Shown here: positions 15,385 through 25,052 of the stretch, in pieces
Numbering within the stretch: position 1 is the stretch's first letter
How the letters are laid out: every line of letters begins with the position of its first letter
Origin: Pseudomonadota bacterium
GTDB taxonomy: Bacteria > Pseudomonadota > Gammaproteobacteria > Burkholderiales > Rhodocyclaceae
Length of the DNA stretch: 36,039 nucleotides
Reading direction: 5' to 3'
NCBI GenBank assembly: GCA_018240785.1
Contig: JAFEFC010000049.1
Location: 1-36,039 of the forward strand
Program-made: the position numbers and the translations under genes
Notes under the pieces: generated by a model
Told to the model about the DNA's origin: nothing
The model's input: only the letters and a program-made list of their open reading frames with translations
Databases searched by the model: none

Positions 15385-17301
15385 ATGGCACACGTATCGG
15401 ATCTGATCGCCACCGACATCGAGCAGTACCTGAAGGCGCACGAGAGGAAGAGCCTGCTGCGCTTCATCACCTGCGGCAGCGTGGACGACGGCAAGAGCAC
15501 GCTGATCGGCCGCCTGCTGTACGAATCGAAGATGCTGTTCGAGGACCAGTTGGCCGCGGTGGAAGCGGACTCGAAGAAATGGGGCACGCAGGGCGATGCG
15601 ATCGATTTCGCGCTGCTGGTCGATGGCCTCGCTGCCGAGCGCGAGCAGGGCATCACCATCGACGTGGCCTACCGCTTCTTCTCCACCGACAAGCGCAAGT
15701 TCATCGTCGCCGACACGCCGGGCCACGAGCAGTACACCCGCAACATGGTCACCGGGGCGTCGACCGCCGACGTCGCCATCCTGATGGTCGATGCGCGCAA
15801 GGGCATCCTGACCCAGACGCGGCGCCACAGCTTCCTGGTGTCGCTGCTGGGCATCCGCCACATCGTGGTGGCGATCAACAAGATGGACCTGGTCGACTAC
15901 GCGGAAAAGACCTTCCGCCAGATCGTCGAGGACTATTCCGCCTTCGCCCGCCAGCTCGGCCTGCAGGACGTGACCTTCATCCCGATGTCGGCGTTCAAGG
16001 GCGACAACATCATCGAGCCCAGCAACGCGATGCCGTGGTACCACGGCACGACGCTGATGGGCTACCTGGAGACGGTGGAGATCGACGACGCGCGCATGCA
16101 GCGCGAGCCTTTCCGGCTGCCGGTGCAGTGGGTGAACCGCCCGAACCTGGATTTCCGCGGCTTTGCCGGCCAGGTGGCGAGCGGCGTGATCCGCCCCGGC
16201 GACCGCATCCGCGTGCAGCCTTCCGGTCGCCAGAGCACGGTGGCGCGCATCGTCACCCGTGACGGCGACCTGGCGCAGGCGGTGGCCGGGCAGTCGATCA
16301 CGCTGACGCTGGCCGACGAGATCGACATCTCGCGCGGCGACGTCATCTCGACGGTGGACGCCCCTGCCGAAGTGGCCGACCAGTTCGAGACCACGCTGGT
16401 GTGGATGCACGACGAGCCGATGCTGCCCGGCCGCCCCTACCTGCTGAAGATCGGCGCCAAGACGGTGACGGCGACGATCACCGAGATCAAGCACCAGGTG
16501 AACGTCAACACGCTGGAGCACATCGCCGCCAAGAAGCTGGAGCTGAACGGCATCGCCGAGTGCAACCTCAGCCTCGACCGGCCGATCGCCTTCGACGCCT
16601 ACGCGCACAACCGCGACACCGGCGGCTTCATCCTGGTCGATCGCCTGTCCAACAACACCGTGGGCGCGGGCATGATCAATTTCGCGCTGCGCCGCGCGCA
16701 CAACATCCACTTCCAGCATGTGGATGTGGACAAGGCCGCGCGTGCCGCGATGAAGGGGCAGAAGGGCTGCGTGCTGTGGCTCACCGGCCTGTCCGGCGCG
16801 GGCAAGTCGACCATCGCCAACATGGTCGAGAAGAAGCTGCATGCGATGGGCCGCCACACCTATCTGCTCGACGGCGACAACGTGCGCCATGGCCTGAACA
16901 AGGACCTGGGCTTCACCGACGCCGACCGCGTGGAGAACATCCGCCGCGTCGCCGAAGTGGCGAAGCTGATGGTGGATGCCGGCCTCATCGTCATGACCGC
17001 CTTCATCTCGCCCTTCCGCTCCGAGCGGCGCATGGCGCGCGGCCTGCTGGAGGCGGACGAGTTCGTCGAGATCCACGTCGCCACGCCGCTGGCGGTGGCC
17101 GAGGAGCGCGACCCCAAGGGGCTGTACAAGAAGGCGCGCCGCGGCGAGCTGAAGAACTTCACCGGCATCGACTCGCCCTACGAGGCGCCGGAGACGCCCG
17201 AGGTCCGCATCGACACTTCGACCTGCAGCGTCGAGGAAGCCGCCGACCAGGTGCTGGCTTACCTGGGGCAGCACGGCCTCATCGCCGACCGCGAACCCTG
17301 A
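15385..17301 (+). CDS. cysNC: Bifunctional sulfate adenylyltransferase subunit 1 / APS kinase
   Basis: A 638-residue fusion. The N-terminal CysN GTPase has GSVDDGKST at 31-39, DTPGHEQY at 110-117 and NKMD at 165-168, followed by EF-Tu-like beta domains. The C-terminal CysC kinase begins near 455, with the P-loop GLSGAGKST at 468-476 and the FISPFR motif at 540-545 (S542 is the conserved serine). The product of the complex is PAPS. The start codon abuts the cysD stop without spacing. No cysH, cysI or cysJ is in this window. The same CysD + CysNC arrangement occurs in NodPQ, which supplies PAPS for sulfation, so either assimilation or polymer sulfation is possible. Confidence 0.97.
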   Translation: MAHVSDLIATDIEQYLKAHERKSLLRFITCGSVDDGKSTLIGRLLYESKMLFEDQLAAVEADSKKWGTQGDAIDFALLVDGLAAEREQGITIDVAYRFFSTDKRKFIVADTPGHEQYTRNMVTGASTADVAILMVDARKGILTQTRRHSFLVSLLGIRHIVVAINKMDLVDYAEKTFRQIVEDYSAFARQLGLQDVTFIPMSAFKGDNIIEPSNAMPWYHGTTLMGYLETVEIDDARMQREPFRLPVQWVNRPNLDFRGFAGQVASGVIRPGDRIRVQPSGRQSTVARIVTRDGDLAQAVAGQSITLTLADEIDISRGDVISTVDAPAEVADQFETTLVWMHDEPMLPGRPYLLKIGAKTVTATITEIKHQVNVNTLEHIAAKKLELNGIAECNLSLDRPIAFDAYAHNRDTGGFILVDRLSNNTVGAGMINFALRRAHNIHFQHVDVDKAARAAMKGQKGCVLWLTGLSGAGKSTIANMVEKKLHAMGRHTYLLDGDNVRHGLNKDLGFTDADRVENIRRVAEVAKLMVDAGLIVMTAFISPFRSERRMARGLLEADEFVEIHVATPLAVAEERDPKGLYKKARRGELKNFTGIDSPYEAPETPEVRIDTSTCSVEEAADQVLAYLGQHGLIADREP

Positions 17302-17315
17302 GCGCAGGATCTGTG

Positions 17316-17380
17316 CCTGCAGGAGCGGGCCTGACCGCGACCGGCGTCCCCGAAGTCGCGGTCAAGTTCGCTCCTACAAC
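17316..17380. repeat. REP pair (REPIN-like), locus 4, overlapping a gene end
   Basis: A direct copy at 17316-17344 (CTGCAGGAGCGGGCCTGACC...) and an inverted copy at 17353-17380 form the whole spacer between the convergent cysNC and DHA2 genes. The inverted half includes the TAG stop of the DHA2 gene (17374-17376), since TTGTAGGAGCG on the minus strand contains it in frame. Confidence 0.85.
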
Positions 17381-18816
17381 GGCCGCACGTCCTCGCGGTG
17401 CGGCGGCTGAGCCTTCATCAGGCAGGCTGCGGCGAGCGCGACCAGGAACACCCCTGCGACCAGCATGAAGCCGTCCGCATAGGCTGCGGCGACCCCGTCC
17501 GCCGCGCCGGCGTGCACCGTCTCGCGCCACGACACGAACACCGCAGCCATGGCGATGCCCAGCACGCCGCCGAGTTGGCGCATGTAGCTGACCACCACCG
17601 ACGACTGGCCGAGATGATGCGGCTCCAGGTGTTTCAGCGTGGCCAGGCTCAGCGCCGGCAGCACCAGGCCCAGGCCGATGCGCCCGAGGACGGTGGCGGT
17701 GATGATTTCCGGATAGCTGATGTGCGCCGCCACCACGCTGAAGAACACGAAGGACAGGCAGAACAGCGCCAGGCCGGCGATGGTCACGCCCTGCGGTGAA
17801 TGGCGGTCGGCCATGCGCCCGGCCAGCGGGATGGTGAGCGCCAGCACGATGCCCGACGGCAGCAGCGCCGTGCCCGCTGCGGTGGCGGAGAAATGCTGTG
17901 CGTGCTGCAGGAACACCGGAATCAGGTAGGACGAACCGAACAGGCCGAAGCCGTAGGCGAAGGACACCACCGTGCCCATCGAGAACGAGCGCCTGCGGAA
18001 AAGGCCGAGGCTGATGATGGGGTGGCGCGCCCTGCGTGCATGCAGCACGAAGGCCCCCACCGCCAGCGCCGCGAAGCCGAATTGCAGCAGCGTCCAGCCT
18101 GCGGCGGGGCCGCTGTGCTGCAGGCTCGCGATGCCCTCGACGATCGCCAGGGTGGACACCGTCAGCAGGGCCACGCCCAGCCAGTCGAAATTGCGGCGCA
18201 CGATCTCGCGCGGCAGCGGCAGCAGGTAGAGGCCGAGCGCGCCCGCCAGCAGGCACGCCGGGAGATTGATCAGGAAGATGGCCGGCCAGCCGAAGTGGTC
18301 GAGCAGCAGGCCACCCAGGCTGGGTGCGACGGCCGGCGCCAGCACGATGCCGAAACCCAGCGCCCCCGAAGCGCGCCCCTGACCCTTGTCCGGAAACAGG
18401 CGCACGACGGCCAGCGTGCCCAGCGGCTGCAGCACGCCCGCTGCCAGACCTTGCAGGATGCGCATCGCCACGACGAAGGGGTAGCTGGTGGCGAGGCTGC
18501 CCGCGATGCTGGTGGCCATCAGCAGCACGATGGCGCCGAGGAAGAGCTTGCGGAAGCCGAGGCGGTCGAGGATCCAGGGCGTGGGCAGCATGCCGACGGT
18601 CATCGCTGCCATGAAGCCCGTCATGGTCCATTGCACCTGTTCCTGCCCCAGGCCGAAGTCGCGCATCAGCGCAGGGATGGCCACCGCGAAGCTGGTGGTG
18701 GACAGCACGCCGGCGATCGTGCCGAGGCCGACGACGAGCAGTACCAGCCACTTGTAGCGCTCGCCGTGGCGTTGGGACAAGCTGTCGAAAGAGGTGGCGC
18801 GAGGAAGCAGATGCAT
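17374..18816 (-). CDS. MFS transporter, DHA2 (14-TMS) drug-efflux type
   Basis: A 480-residue polytopic protein from the ATG at 18816; a TTG at 18843 would add nine residues. WTMTGFMAAMTVGMLPTPWILDRLGFRKLF is the first-loop MFS pattern, and the RILQGLAAGVLQPLG and GFGIVLAPAVAPSLGGLL segments are the DHA2 antiporter motifs. It probably exports drugs or other hydrophobic compounds by proton antiport. It is divergent from marR-emrA-emrB over a short AT-rich region with a palindrome, so the same MarR protein probably controls it. Its C-terminus and stop lie inside a REP element. Confidence 0.9.
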   Translation of the reverse strand: MHLLPRATSFDSLSQRHGERYKWLVLLVVGLGTIAGVLSTTSFAVAIPALMRDFGLGQEQVQWTMTGFMAAMTVGMLPTPWILDRLGFRKLFLGAIVLLMATSIAGSLATSYPFVVAMRILQGLAAGVLQPLGTLAVVRLFPDKGQGRASGALGFGIVLAPAVAPSLGGLLLDHFGWPAIFLINLPACLLAGALGLYLLPLPREIVRRNFDWLGVALLTVSTLAIVEGIASLQHSGPAAGWTLLQFGFAALAVGAFVLHARRARHPIISLGLFRRRSFSMGTVVSFAYGFGLFGSSYLIPVFLQHAQHFSATAAGTALLPSGIVLALTIPLAGRMADRHSPQGVTIAGLALFCLSFVFFSVVAAHISYPEIITATVLGRIGLGLVLPALSLATLKHLEPHHLGQSSVVVSYMRQLGGVLGIAMAAVFVSWRETVHAGAADGVAAAYADGFMLVAGVFLVALAAACLMKAQPPHREDVRPL

Positions 18817-18833
18817 GTGGACGAAACGATCGG

Positions 18834-18874
18834 TTGACGGCAATATATTAGCAACAAAATTATTAGCATGCTAA
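18834..18874. promoter_or_regulatory. MarR operator/promoter region between divergent efflux genes
   Basis: A perfect 12-bp palindrome TTAGCATGCTAA occupies 18863-18874, and ATTAGCA repeats 15 bp upstream (18847-18853). A promoter for marR can be drawn as TTGACG (18834-18839), 18 nt, AATTAT (18858-18863), with initiation near 18870. The palindrome therefore covers the -10/+1 region and the first candidate ATG (18868), as expected for MarR autorepression. Confidence 0.6.
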
Positions 18875-19305
18875 CAATGACCGCCAAAAGGGATGAGTTC
18901 GCCGCGCTGCTGTATCGCTGTGCCGTCGTGTGGCGCGGCCGGGTGGACGATCAACTGCGCCCGCGGGGCATGACCTATTCCACCTGGCGCATCCTCAAGC
19001 TGCTGCTGGCCGACGAGCAGCGCTACAACCAGAGCTGCCTCGCCGCCGGGATCGGGGTCGAGACGCCCACCCTGGTGCGGCTGCTGGACCGGCTGGAGAA
19101 GCTCGGCCTCGTGCGCCGCCTGCCGGATGCGAGCGACCGACGCCAGAAGCACGTCGAGATCACCGCGGACGGCCGCGCGCTGATGGCGCAGATCGATGCC
19201 GAAGTGATGGACGTGCGCCGACACATGCTGTCCGGTCTCTCCGATGCCGAGTTGCAGGCGGGCATCGAAGTGCTCGACCGGATTCTGCACAATGCCACCA
19301 CCTGA
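18868..19305 (+). CDS. MarR-family transcriptional regulator
   Basis: A winged-helix regulator of 145 residues (142 if the ATG at 18877 is used). The recognition region is QSCLAAGIGVETPTLVRLLDRLEKLGLVRRLPDASDRRQKHVEIT, typical of MarR including the DxRxK wing. It heads an operon with emrA and emrB-like genes and is divergent from a second DHA2 transporter. It probably represses both units until a drug or phenolic ligand binds. No ribosome binding site precedes either ATG; the operator palindrome overlaps this site, so the message may be leaderless. Confidence 0.93.
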   Translation: MLTMTAKRDEFAALLYRCAVVWRGRVDDQLRPRGMTYSTWRILKLLLADEQRYNQSCLAAGIGVETPTLVRLLDRLEKLGLVRRLPDASDRRQKHVEITADGRALMAQIDAEVMDVRRHMLSGLSDAELQAGIEVLDRILHNATT

Positions 19306-19307
19306 AC

Positions 19308-20549
19308 ATGCCGACGACGCCCATGGAAAACGAGTCCGCCCTGTCGGGCAAGCGCAAGCGGGTCCTGCTCGCCTTCACCGCCTTCCTCGTCGTCGCCGCG
19401 CTGGCCTTCGGGGCCTACTGGGCGCTGTGGGGCCGCTACCACGTCAGCACCGATAACGCCTACGTGGCCGGCAACCTGGTGCAGGTTTCGGCCCAGGTGC
19501 CGGGAACGGTGGTGGCCATCCTCGCCGACGACACCGACCTCGTCGAGGCCGGCGCGCCGCTGGTTCAGCTCGACGATGCCGACGCGAAGGTGCAAGTGCA
19601 GGCTGCGGAGGCGGCGCTGGGCGAGGCGGTGAGAGCGGTGCGCGGCCTGTACGCCAGCAAGGGCGAGGCCAGTGCCGGTGTCGCCCAGCGCCTCGCAGAC
19701 GTGCAGCGCAACCAGCACGAGCTGGACCGCGCGCAGGCCGAGTTGCGCCGCGCCGCTGACGAGCTGGCGCGGCGTGAATCGCTCTACCGGCAGAAGTTCA
19801 TCTCCAGCGAGGCGCTGCAGGTGGCGCGTACCGCGGTTGATTCGGCGCGGGCCAGCCGCGACGCGGCGAGTGCCGCGCTGGAGCAGGCGCGCTCGGCGGT
19901 CGCCCAGGCGCGCAGCCAGCAGGCCGGGGCAGAGGGCCTGGTCGATGGCACTTCGCTGGAAACCCATCCGCGCGTGCAGGCCGCGGCGGCGCAACTGCGC
20001 GAGGCGTACCTCGCGCTGGCGCGCACGCGCATCCTCGCGCCGGTGCGCGGGCATGTGGCCAAGCGCAGCGTCCAGTTGGGGGCGCGCATCGCGGTGGGCG
20101 CGCCCTTGCTGGCGATCGTGCCGGACGACCAGTTGTGGGTGGAGGCCAACTTCAAGGAGGCCGAGCTGCGCGATGTGCGCATCGGCCAGCCGGTGACGCT
20201 CGCGTCCGACCTCTACGGCGGCAGCGTGGAATACCGCGGCACCGTGGCGGGCATCGCTTCCGGCACGGGCGCGGTGTTCTCGGTACTGCCGGCGCAGAAT
20301 GCGTCGGGCAACTGGATCAAGGTGGTGCAGCGGCTGCCGGTGCGCATCGCGCTGGAGCCGGATGGGCTCAAGGAGCATCCGCTGCGGCTCGGCCTGTCGA
20401 TGAAGGCTTCCGTCGATGTGCACCAGACCGACGGCGAGCGCCTGGCGAGTGCGCCGCGCCCGGGGCCGGCATTCGCGACAGACGTCTATGCCAGCCGCGC
20501 TGCCGAGGCCGACGCGCTGATCGCGCGCGTCATCCAGGCCAACCGCTGA
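19308..20549 (+). CDS. emrA: EmrA/HlyD-family periplasmic adaptor (membrane fusion protein)
   Basis: A 413-residue protein with one N-terminal membrane helix (VLLAFTAFLVVAALAFGAYWALWG) and then STDNAYVAGNLVQVSAQVPGTVVAI, the EmrA/HlyD barrel-sandwich start. A long alpha-helical hairpin rich in Ala, Gln and Arg follows (about 100-225), then TRILAPVRGHVAKRSVQLGARI and the beta-barrel LWVEANFKEAELRDVRIGQPV. It bridges the inner-membrane EmrB-like pump to an outer-membrane channel, which is not encoded here. The start 2 nt after the marR stop is likely; an ATG at 19323 is an alternative. Confidence 0.93.
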   Translation: MPTTPMENESALSGKRKRVLLAFTAFLVVAALAFGAYWALWGRYHVSTDNAYVAGNLVQVSAQVPGTVVAILADDTDLVEAGAPLVQLDDADAKVQVQAAEAALGEAVRAVRGLYASKGEASAGVAQRLADVQRNQHELDRAQAELRRAADELARRESLYRQKFISSEALQVARTAVDSARASRDAASAALEQARSAVAQARSQQAGAEGLVDGTSLETHPRVQAAAAQLREAYLALARTRILAPVRGHVAKRSVQLGARIAVGAPLLAIVPDDQLWVEANFKEAELRDVRIGQPVTLASDLYGGSVEYRGTVAGIASGTGAVFSVLPAQNASGNWIKVVQRLPVRIALEPDGLKEHPLRLGLSMKASVDVHQTDGERLASAPRPGPAFATDVYASRAAEADALIARVIQANR

Positions 20550-20562
20550 ACGGGGCCGGCCG

Positions 20563-22092
20563 GTGCAACCCGCCCATCCTCCGCTGAAGGGTTTCACGCT
20601 GGTGCTGGCGACCGCGGCGCTCGGGCTGGCGTCGTTCATGAACATCCTCGACCTGTCGATCGCCAACGTATCGGTGCCGACCATCGCCGGCGATCTTGGC
20701 GTGAGCGTCACCCAGGGCACGTGGACCATCACCTCCTACGCAGTGGCCGAGGCCATCATGCTGCCGCTCACCGGCTGGCTGGCCGGTCGCTTCGGACAGG
20801 TGCGCATGTTCGCCGTCGCCACGCTGCTGTTCACGCTCGCATCGGCCGTGTGCGGCATGTCGGTGAGCTTTCCGATGCTGCTGGCGGCGCGCGTGCTGCA
20901 GGGGGTGTTCGGCGCGTCGATGATCCCGCTGTCGCAGGCGCTGATGACATCGATCTACCCGCCGGAAAAGCGCGGCCTGGCGATGGGCCTGTGGTCGATG
21001 ACCACCGTCGTGGCGCCGATCGCGGGGCCGCTGGCCGGCGGCTGGCTGACCGAGAACCTGTCCTGGCACTGGATCTTCCTGATCAACCTGCCGGTGGGCC
21101 TGCTGGTGAGCCTGTTCGCGTGGGAGCTGCTGGCCGAGCGCGAGACGCCGAAGGCCAGGAAGCCGGTGGATTACGTCGGCCTCGCCCTGCTCGTGGTGGG
21201 CATCGGCTCGCTGCAGATCCTGCTCGACAAGGGCAACGAACTCGACTGGTTCGGCTCGCCGCTGATCGTCACGCTGGCCTGCGTATCTGCCGTCGCGCTG
21301 ACCTACTTCGTCATCTGGGAGTGGTACGACCCGCATCCGGTGGTGAACCTGCGGCTGTTCACGCGACGCAATTTCGGCATCGGCGTGGTCTGCCTGCTGC
21401 TGGGCACGGTCGCCTTCTTCGGCACGGTGGTGATCCTGCCGCTGTGGCTGCAGACCTACCACGACTACACGCCGCTGTGGGCGGGCAAGGCGGTGGCCTT
21501 CGGCGGGGTGTTCGCGGTGATCCTCGGTCCCATCGTGGGCGCCAACCTGCATCGCATCGATGCGCGCGCGGTGGCGTCCTTCGGCTTCATCGTGTTCGCC
21601 GGCACCGCGTTCTGGAGCACCACCTTCACGCCGGACGTCGATTACTGGACGGTGGCGCTGACCCGGCTGGTGATGGGCATCGGCATCAGTTGCTTCTTCC
21701 TGCCGCTGATCACGATCAACCTGTCGGGCTTGAGCGGGCCGGAGCTTGCCGGTGCGTCGGGCGTGTCCAACTTCATGCGCAACCTGGGATCGAGCTTCGG
21801 CACCGCGGCGGTGACTTCGCTGTGGGATCACCGCGGCATCCATCACCATGCGGTGCTGACCGAGCACATCACCCGCCAGGACCCGGCCGCGCTGGACTAT
21901 CTCGGGCGCCTCGGCAGCCTGGGGCTGAGCCCGGAGCAGGCGCTCGCGCACGCCAACCGCGAGGTGACGGTGCAGGCCTACCTGCTGGCGACCAACGACG
22001 TCTTCCTGGTGAGTGGCGTGCTGATGATCAGCCTGCTGGGCCTGATCTGGTGGACGCGCCCGCCCTTCACGCCCGCCAGCGGGGCGCACTGA
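20563..22092 (+). CDS. emrB: EmrB/QacA-family DHA2 drug transporter
   Basis: A 509-residue, 14-TMS MFS antiporter starting with GTG at 20563, 13 nt after emrA. SFMNILDLSIANVSVPTIAGDLG in helix 1, WTITSYAVAEAIMLPLTGWLAGRFGQVRMF in loop 2-3 and MTTVVAPIAGPLAGGWL in helix 5 are all DHA2/EmrB motifs. It should pump hydrophobic drugs or uncouplers through the EmrA adaptor. It ends the marR operon and converges on argB with 27 nt between them. Confidence 0.93.
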   Translation: MQPAHPPLKGFTLVLATAALGLASFMNILDLSIANVSVPTIAGDLGVSVTQGTWTITSYAVAEAIMLPLTGWLAGRFGQVRMFAVATLLFTLASAVCGMSVSFPMLLAARVLQGVFGASMIPLSQALMTSIYPPEKRGLAMGLWSMTTVVAPIAGPLAGGWLTENLSWHWIFLINLPVGLLVSLFAWELLAERETPKARKPVDYVGLALLVVGIGSLQILLDKGNELDWFGSPLIVTLACVSAVALTYFVIWEWYDPHPVVNLRLFTRRNFGIGVVCLLLGTVAFFGTVVILPLWLQTYHDYTPLWAGKAVAFGGVFAVILGPIVGANLHRIDARAVASFGFIVFAGTAFWSTTFTPDVDYWTVALTRLVMGIGISCFFLPLITINLSGLSGPELAGASGVSNFMRNLGSSFGTAAVTSLWDHRGIHHHAVLTEHITRQDPAALDYLGRLGSLGLSPEQALAHANREVTVQAYLLATNDVFLVSGVLMISLLGLIWWTRPPFTPASGAH

Positions 22093-22119
22093 CGAGCGCG
22101 CCGGCCGCCCGGCTCTGCC

Positions 22120-23434
<1,315 letters not shown>

Positions 23435-23526
23435 GCAAGCCTCCGATAAGTGTTCGTAAGACTTTTCTAATATAGCACGAAAGCCGACGGTCTGGGCTGG
23501 CTGCAGGATGTGCCGCGTGGCGGCCG

Positions 23527-24294
23527 TCAGGCGTCGAGTTCCAGCACGACCGGTGCGTGGTCGGAAGGGCGTTCCAGCTTGCGTGGCGCCTTGTCGATGG
23601 TGCAACTGCGGCAGGCCTCGCGCAGCGCCGGCGACACCAGGATGTGGTCGATGCGCAGGCCGAAATTGCGGCGGAAGGCCATCATGCGGTAGTCCCACCA
23701 CGAGAAGCTGCGCTCCGGCTGCTCGAACAGGCGGAAGGCGTCGGTGAGGCCGAGGTCGAGCAGCGCGCGGAAGGCGGCGCGCTCGGGCTCGGAGACGTGG
23801 ATTTCGTCCTTCCAGTCAGGGTGGGCGTCGCGGTCTTCCGGTGCGATGTTGAAATCGCCCACCAGCACCAGCTTCTCGTGCGCCTTCAGTTCCTCGCGCA
23901 GCCAGTCGGTCAGCGCGGCGAGCCAGCGCAACTTGTACTCGAATTTGTCCGATCCCACGGCCTGGCCGTTGGGAAAATAGCCGCACACCACGCGCACGCC
24001 GCCGATCGTGGCGGCGATCAGCCGCTTCTGCTCGTCCTCGAAGCCGGGGATGTTGCGCACCACGGTCGTTTCGTCGATCGGCGCCGGGCTCAGGATGGCG
24101 ACGCCGTTGTAGGTCTTCTGGCCGATGAAGGCGGCGTGGTAGCCGGCGGCTTGCAGTTCAGCGAGTGGGAAGGCCTTGTCCTCGAGCTTGAGTTCCTGCA
24201 GGCACAGCGCATCCGGCTTGTTGGCGGCGAGCCAGTCGAGCGCTTGCGGCAGGCGGACTTTGAGCGAGTTGACGTTCCAGGTGGCGATCTTCAT
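23527..24294 (-). CDS. xthA: Exodeoxyribonuclease III / AP endonuclease
   Basis: A 255-residue member of the exonuclease-endonuclease-phosphatase superfamily. [17 protein letters not shown] at the N-terminus, [10 protein letters not shown] with the metal-binding Glu, [13 protein letters not shown] in the middle and [22 protein letters not shown] at the end give the full catalytic set. It cleaves DNA at abasic sites and trims 3' ends in base-excision repair. The frame is open to 24372, but the family N-terminus fixes the start at 24294. A structured repeat lies upstream. Confidence 0.95.
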   Translation of the reverse strand: MKIATWNVNSLKVRLPQALDWLAANKPDALCLQELKLEDKAFPLAELQAAGYHAAFIGQKTYNGVAILSPAPIDETTVVRNIPGFEDEQKRLIAATIGGVRVVCGYFPNGQAVGSDKFEYKLRWLAALTDWLREELKAHEKLVLVGDFNIAPEDRDAHPDWKDEIHVSEPERAAFRALLDLGLTDAFRLFEQPERSFSWWDYRMMAFRRNFGLRIDHILVSPALREACRSCTIDKAPRKLERPSDHAPVVLELDA

Positions 24295-24425
24295 GGGCGA
24301 TCCGGTCGTGGCGCACAGCGTTGTTGCCGGCCTTGCGAAAGGGCGCGCATTGTAACGCGCGCCTTGCTCCATTCAGCGCGGCGGCTAAAGAGGCGTCCAT
24401 GAAATTGCAGCTATCCCCCACCCCC

Positions 24426-24530
24426 GGTCAGGCGGCGGGGGAGACGCTTCACGTCCTGCGCAACTCGACCTCGCTGCGCTCGGGACTCGAACAGTGCTCG
24501 TCCGCTCCGCGTCTCCCCCGCCGCCTGACC
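24426..24530. repeat. Structured dispersed repeat, copy 1
   Basis: Two 22-bp arms (24426-24447 and 24509-24530) are perfect inverted complements and enclose 61 bp. The inner part, from CCTGCGCAACTCGACC (about 24455) to CCGCTCCGCG, is almost identical to the copy at 34794-34899. The left arm begins GGTCAGGCGGCGG. It lies 28 bp past the stop of the DUF4124-glutaredoxin gene, upstream of xthA, in the 263-bp gap between them. No T-tract follows on either strand. I do not recognise a named family. Confidence 0.85.
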
Positions 24531-24557
24531 TGCCATGTTGCGGGCTCTCACGAACCG

Positions 24558-25052
24558 TCACTTCGAAAGCGCCTTGGGGTAGCCGGCGTCGTCCAGCATG
24601 CGGGTCCAGCGTCCGGCTTCGTAGCCCTTCTGCACCTGATTGCCGACGCTGATGGCGGGCACTTCCTCGGGCGTGCCGAAGCGTTCGCGGTAGGCGGCGA
24701 TGTCGGCCTCGGTGGCGAGCTTGTGCTCGGCGAAGGGCACGCCGCGCCGGGTCAGCAGGCTGCGCGCCTCGTCGCACAGGCCGCCGCAGTTGTCGCTGGT
24801 GTAGAAGGTCACCGGGAAATCGGTGGCCGCCTTGCGTGTCGTGTAGGGCAGCGCGGTGTCGGCTGGCGCGTCGCTGAGCTGCTTCTCGATCACCTTGCGC
24901 ACGTTCTGCGGCGGCGGCCGGTCCGAGTAGTTTACCCGTCCGCTTTCATCGATCCAGCGATAGGTTTCGGCGCCCCAGGCCGGGGCGCCGAGGCTGCCCA
25001 GCACGACGGCTACGCTAACCGCCATGCGCCAGGGAACGCCCGCTCCGATCAT
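24558..25052 (-). CDS. DUF4124 + glutaredoxin-like periplasmic protein
   Basis: A 164-residue protein with an N-terminal signal-like segment (MAVSVAVVLGSLGAPAWGAE, 10-29), a DUF4124 module (YRWIDESGRVNYSDRPPP, 31-48) and a C-terminal glutaredoxin-like domain (VTFYTSDNCGGLCDEARSLLTRRGVPF.., with EVPAISVGNQVQKGY as the cis-Pro region). The active site is CxxxC (C89 and C93) rather than CxxC. The ATG at 25052 overlaps the prlC stop as ATGA, which supports that start and translational coupling; an ATG at 25025 directly before the hydrophobic core is the alternative. It probably acts in periplasmic thiol exchange, but the substrate is unknown. Confidence 0.85.
   Translation of the reverse strand: MIGAGVPWRMAVSVAVVLGSLGAPAWGAETYRWIDESGRVNYSDRPPPQNVRKVIEKQLSDAPADTALPYTTRKAATDFPVTFYTSDNCGGLCDEARSLLTRRGVPFAEHKLATEADIAAYRERFGTPEEVPAISVGNQVQKGYEAGRWTRMLDDAGYPKALSK

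Noticed and set aside
15268-17274. A 668-codon minus-strand frame
   Set aside because: It is the antisense of cysNC; no recognisable motifs.
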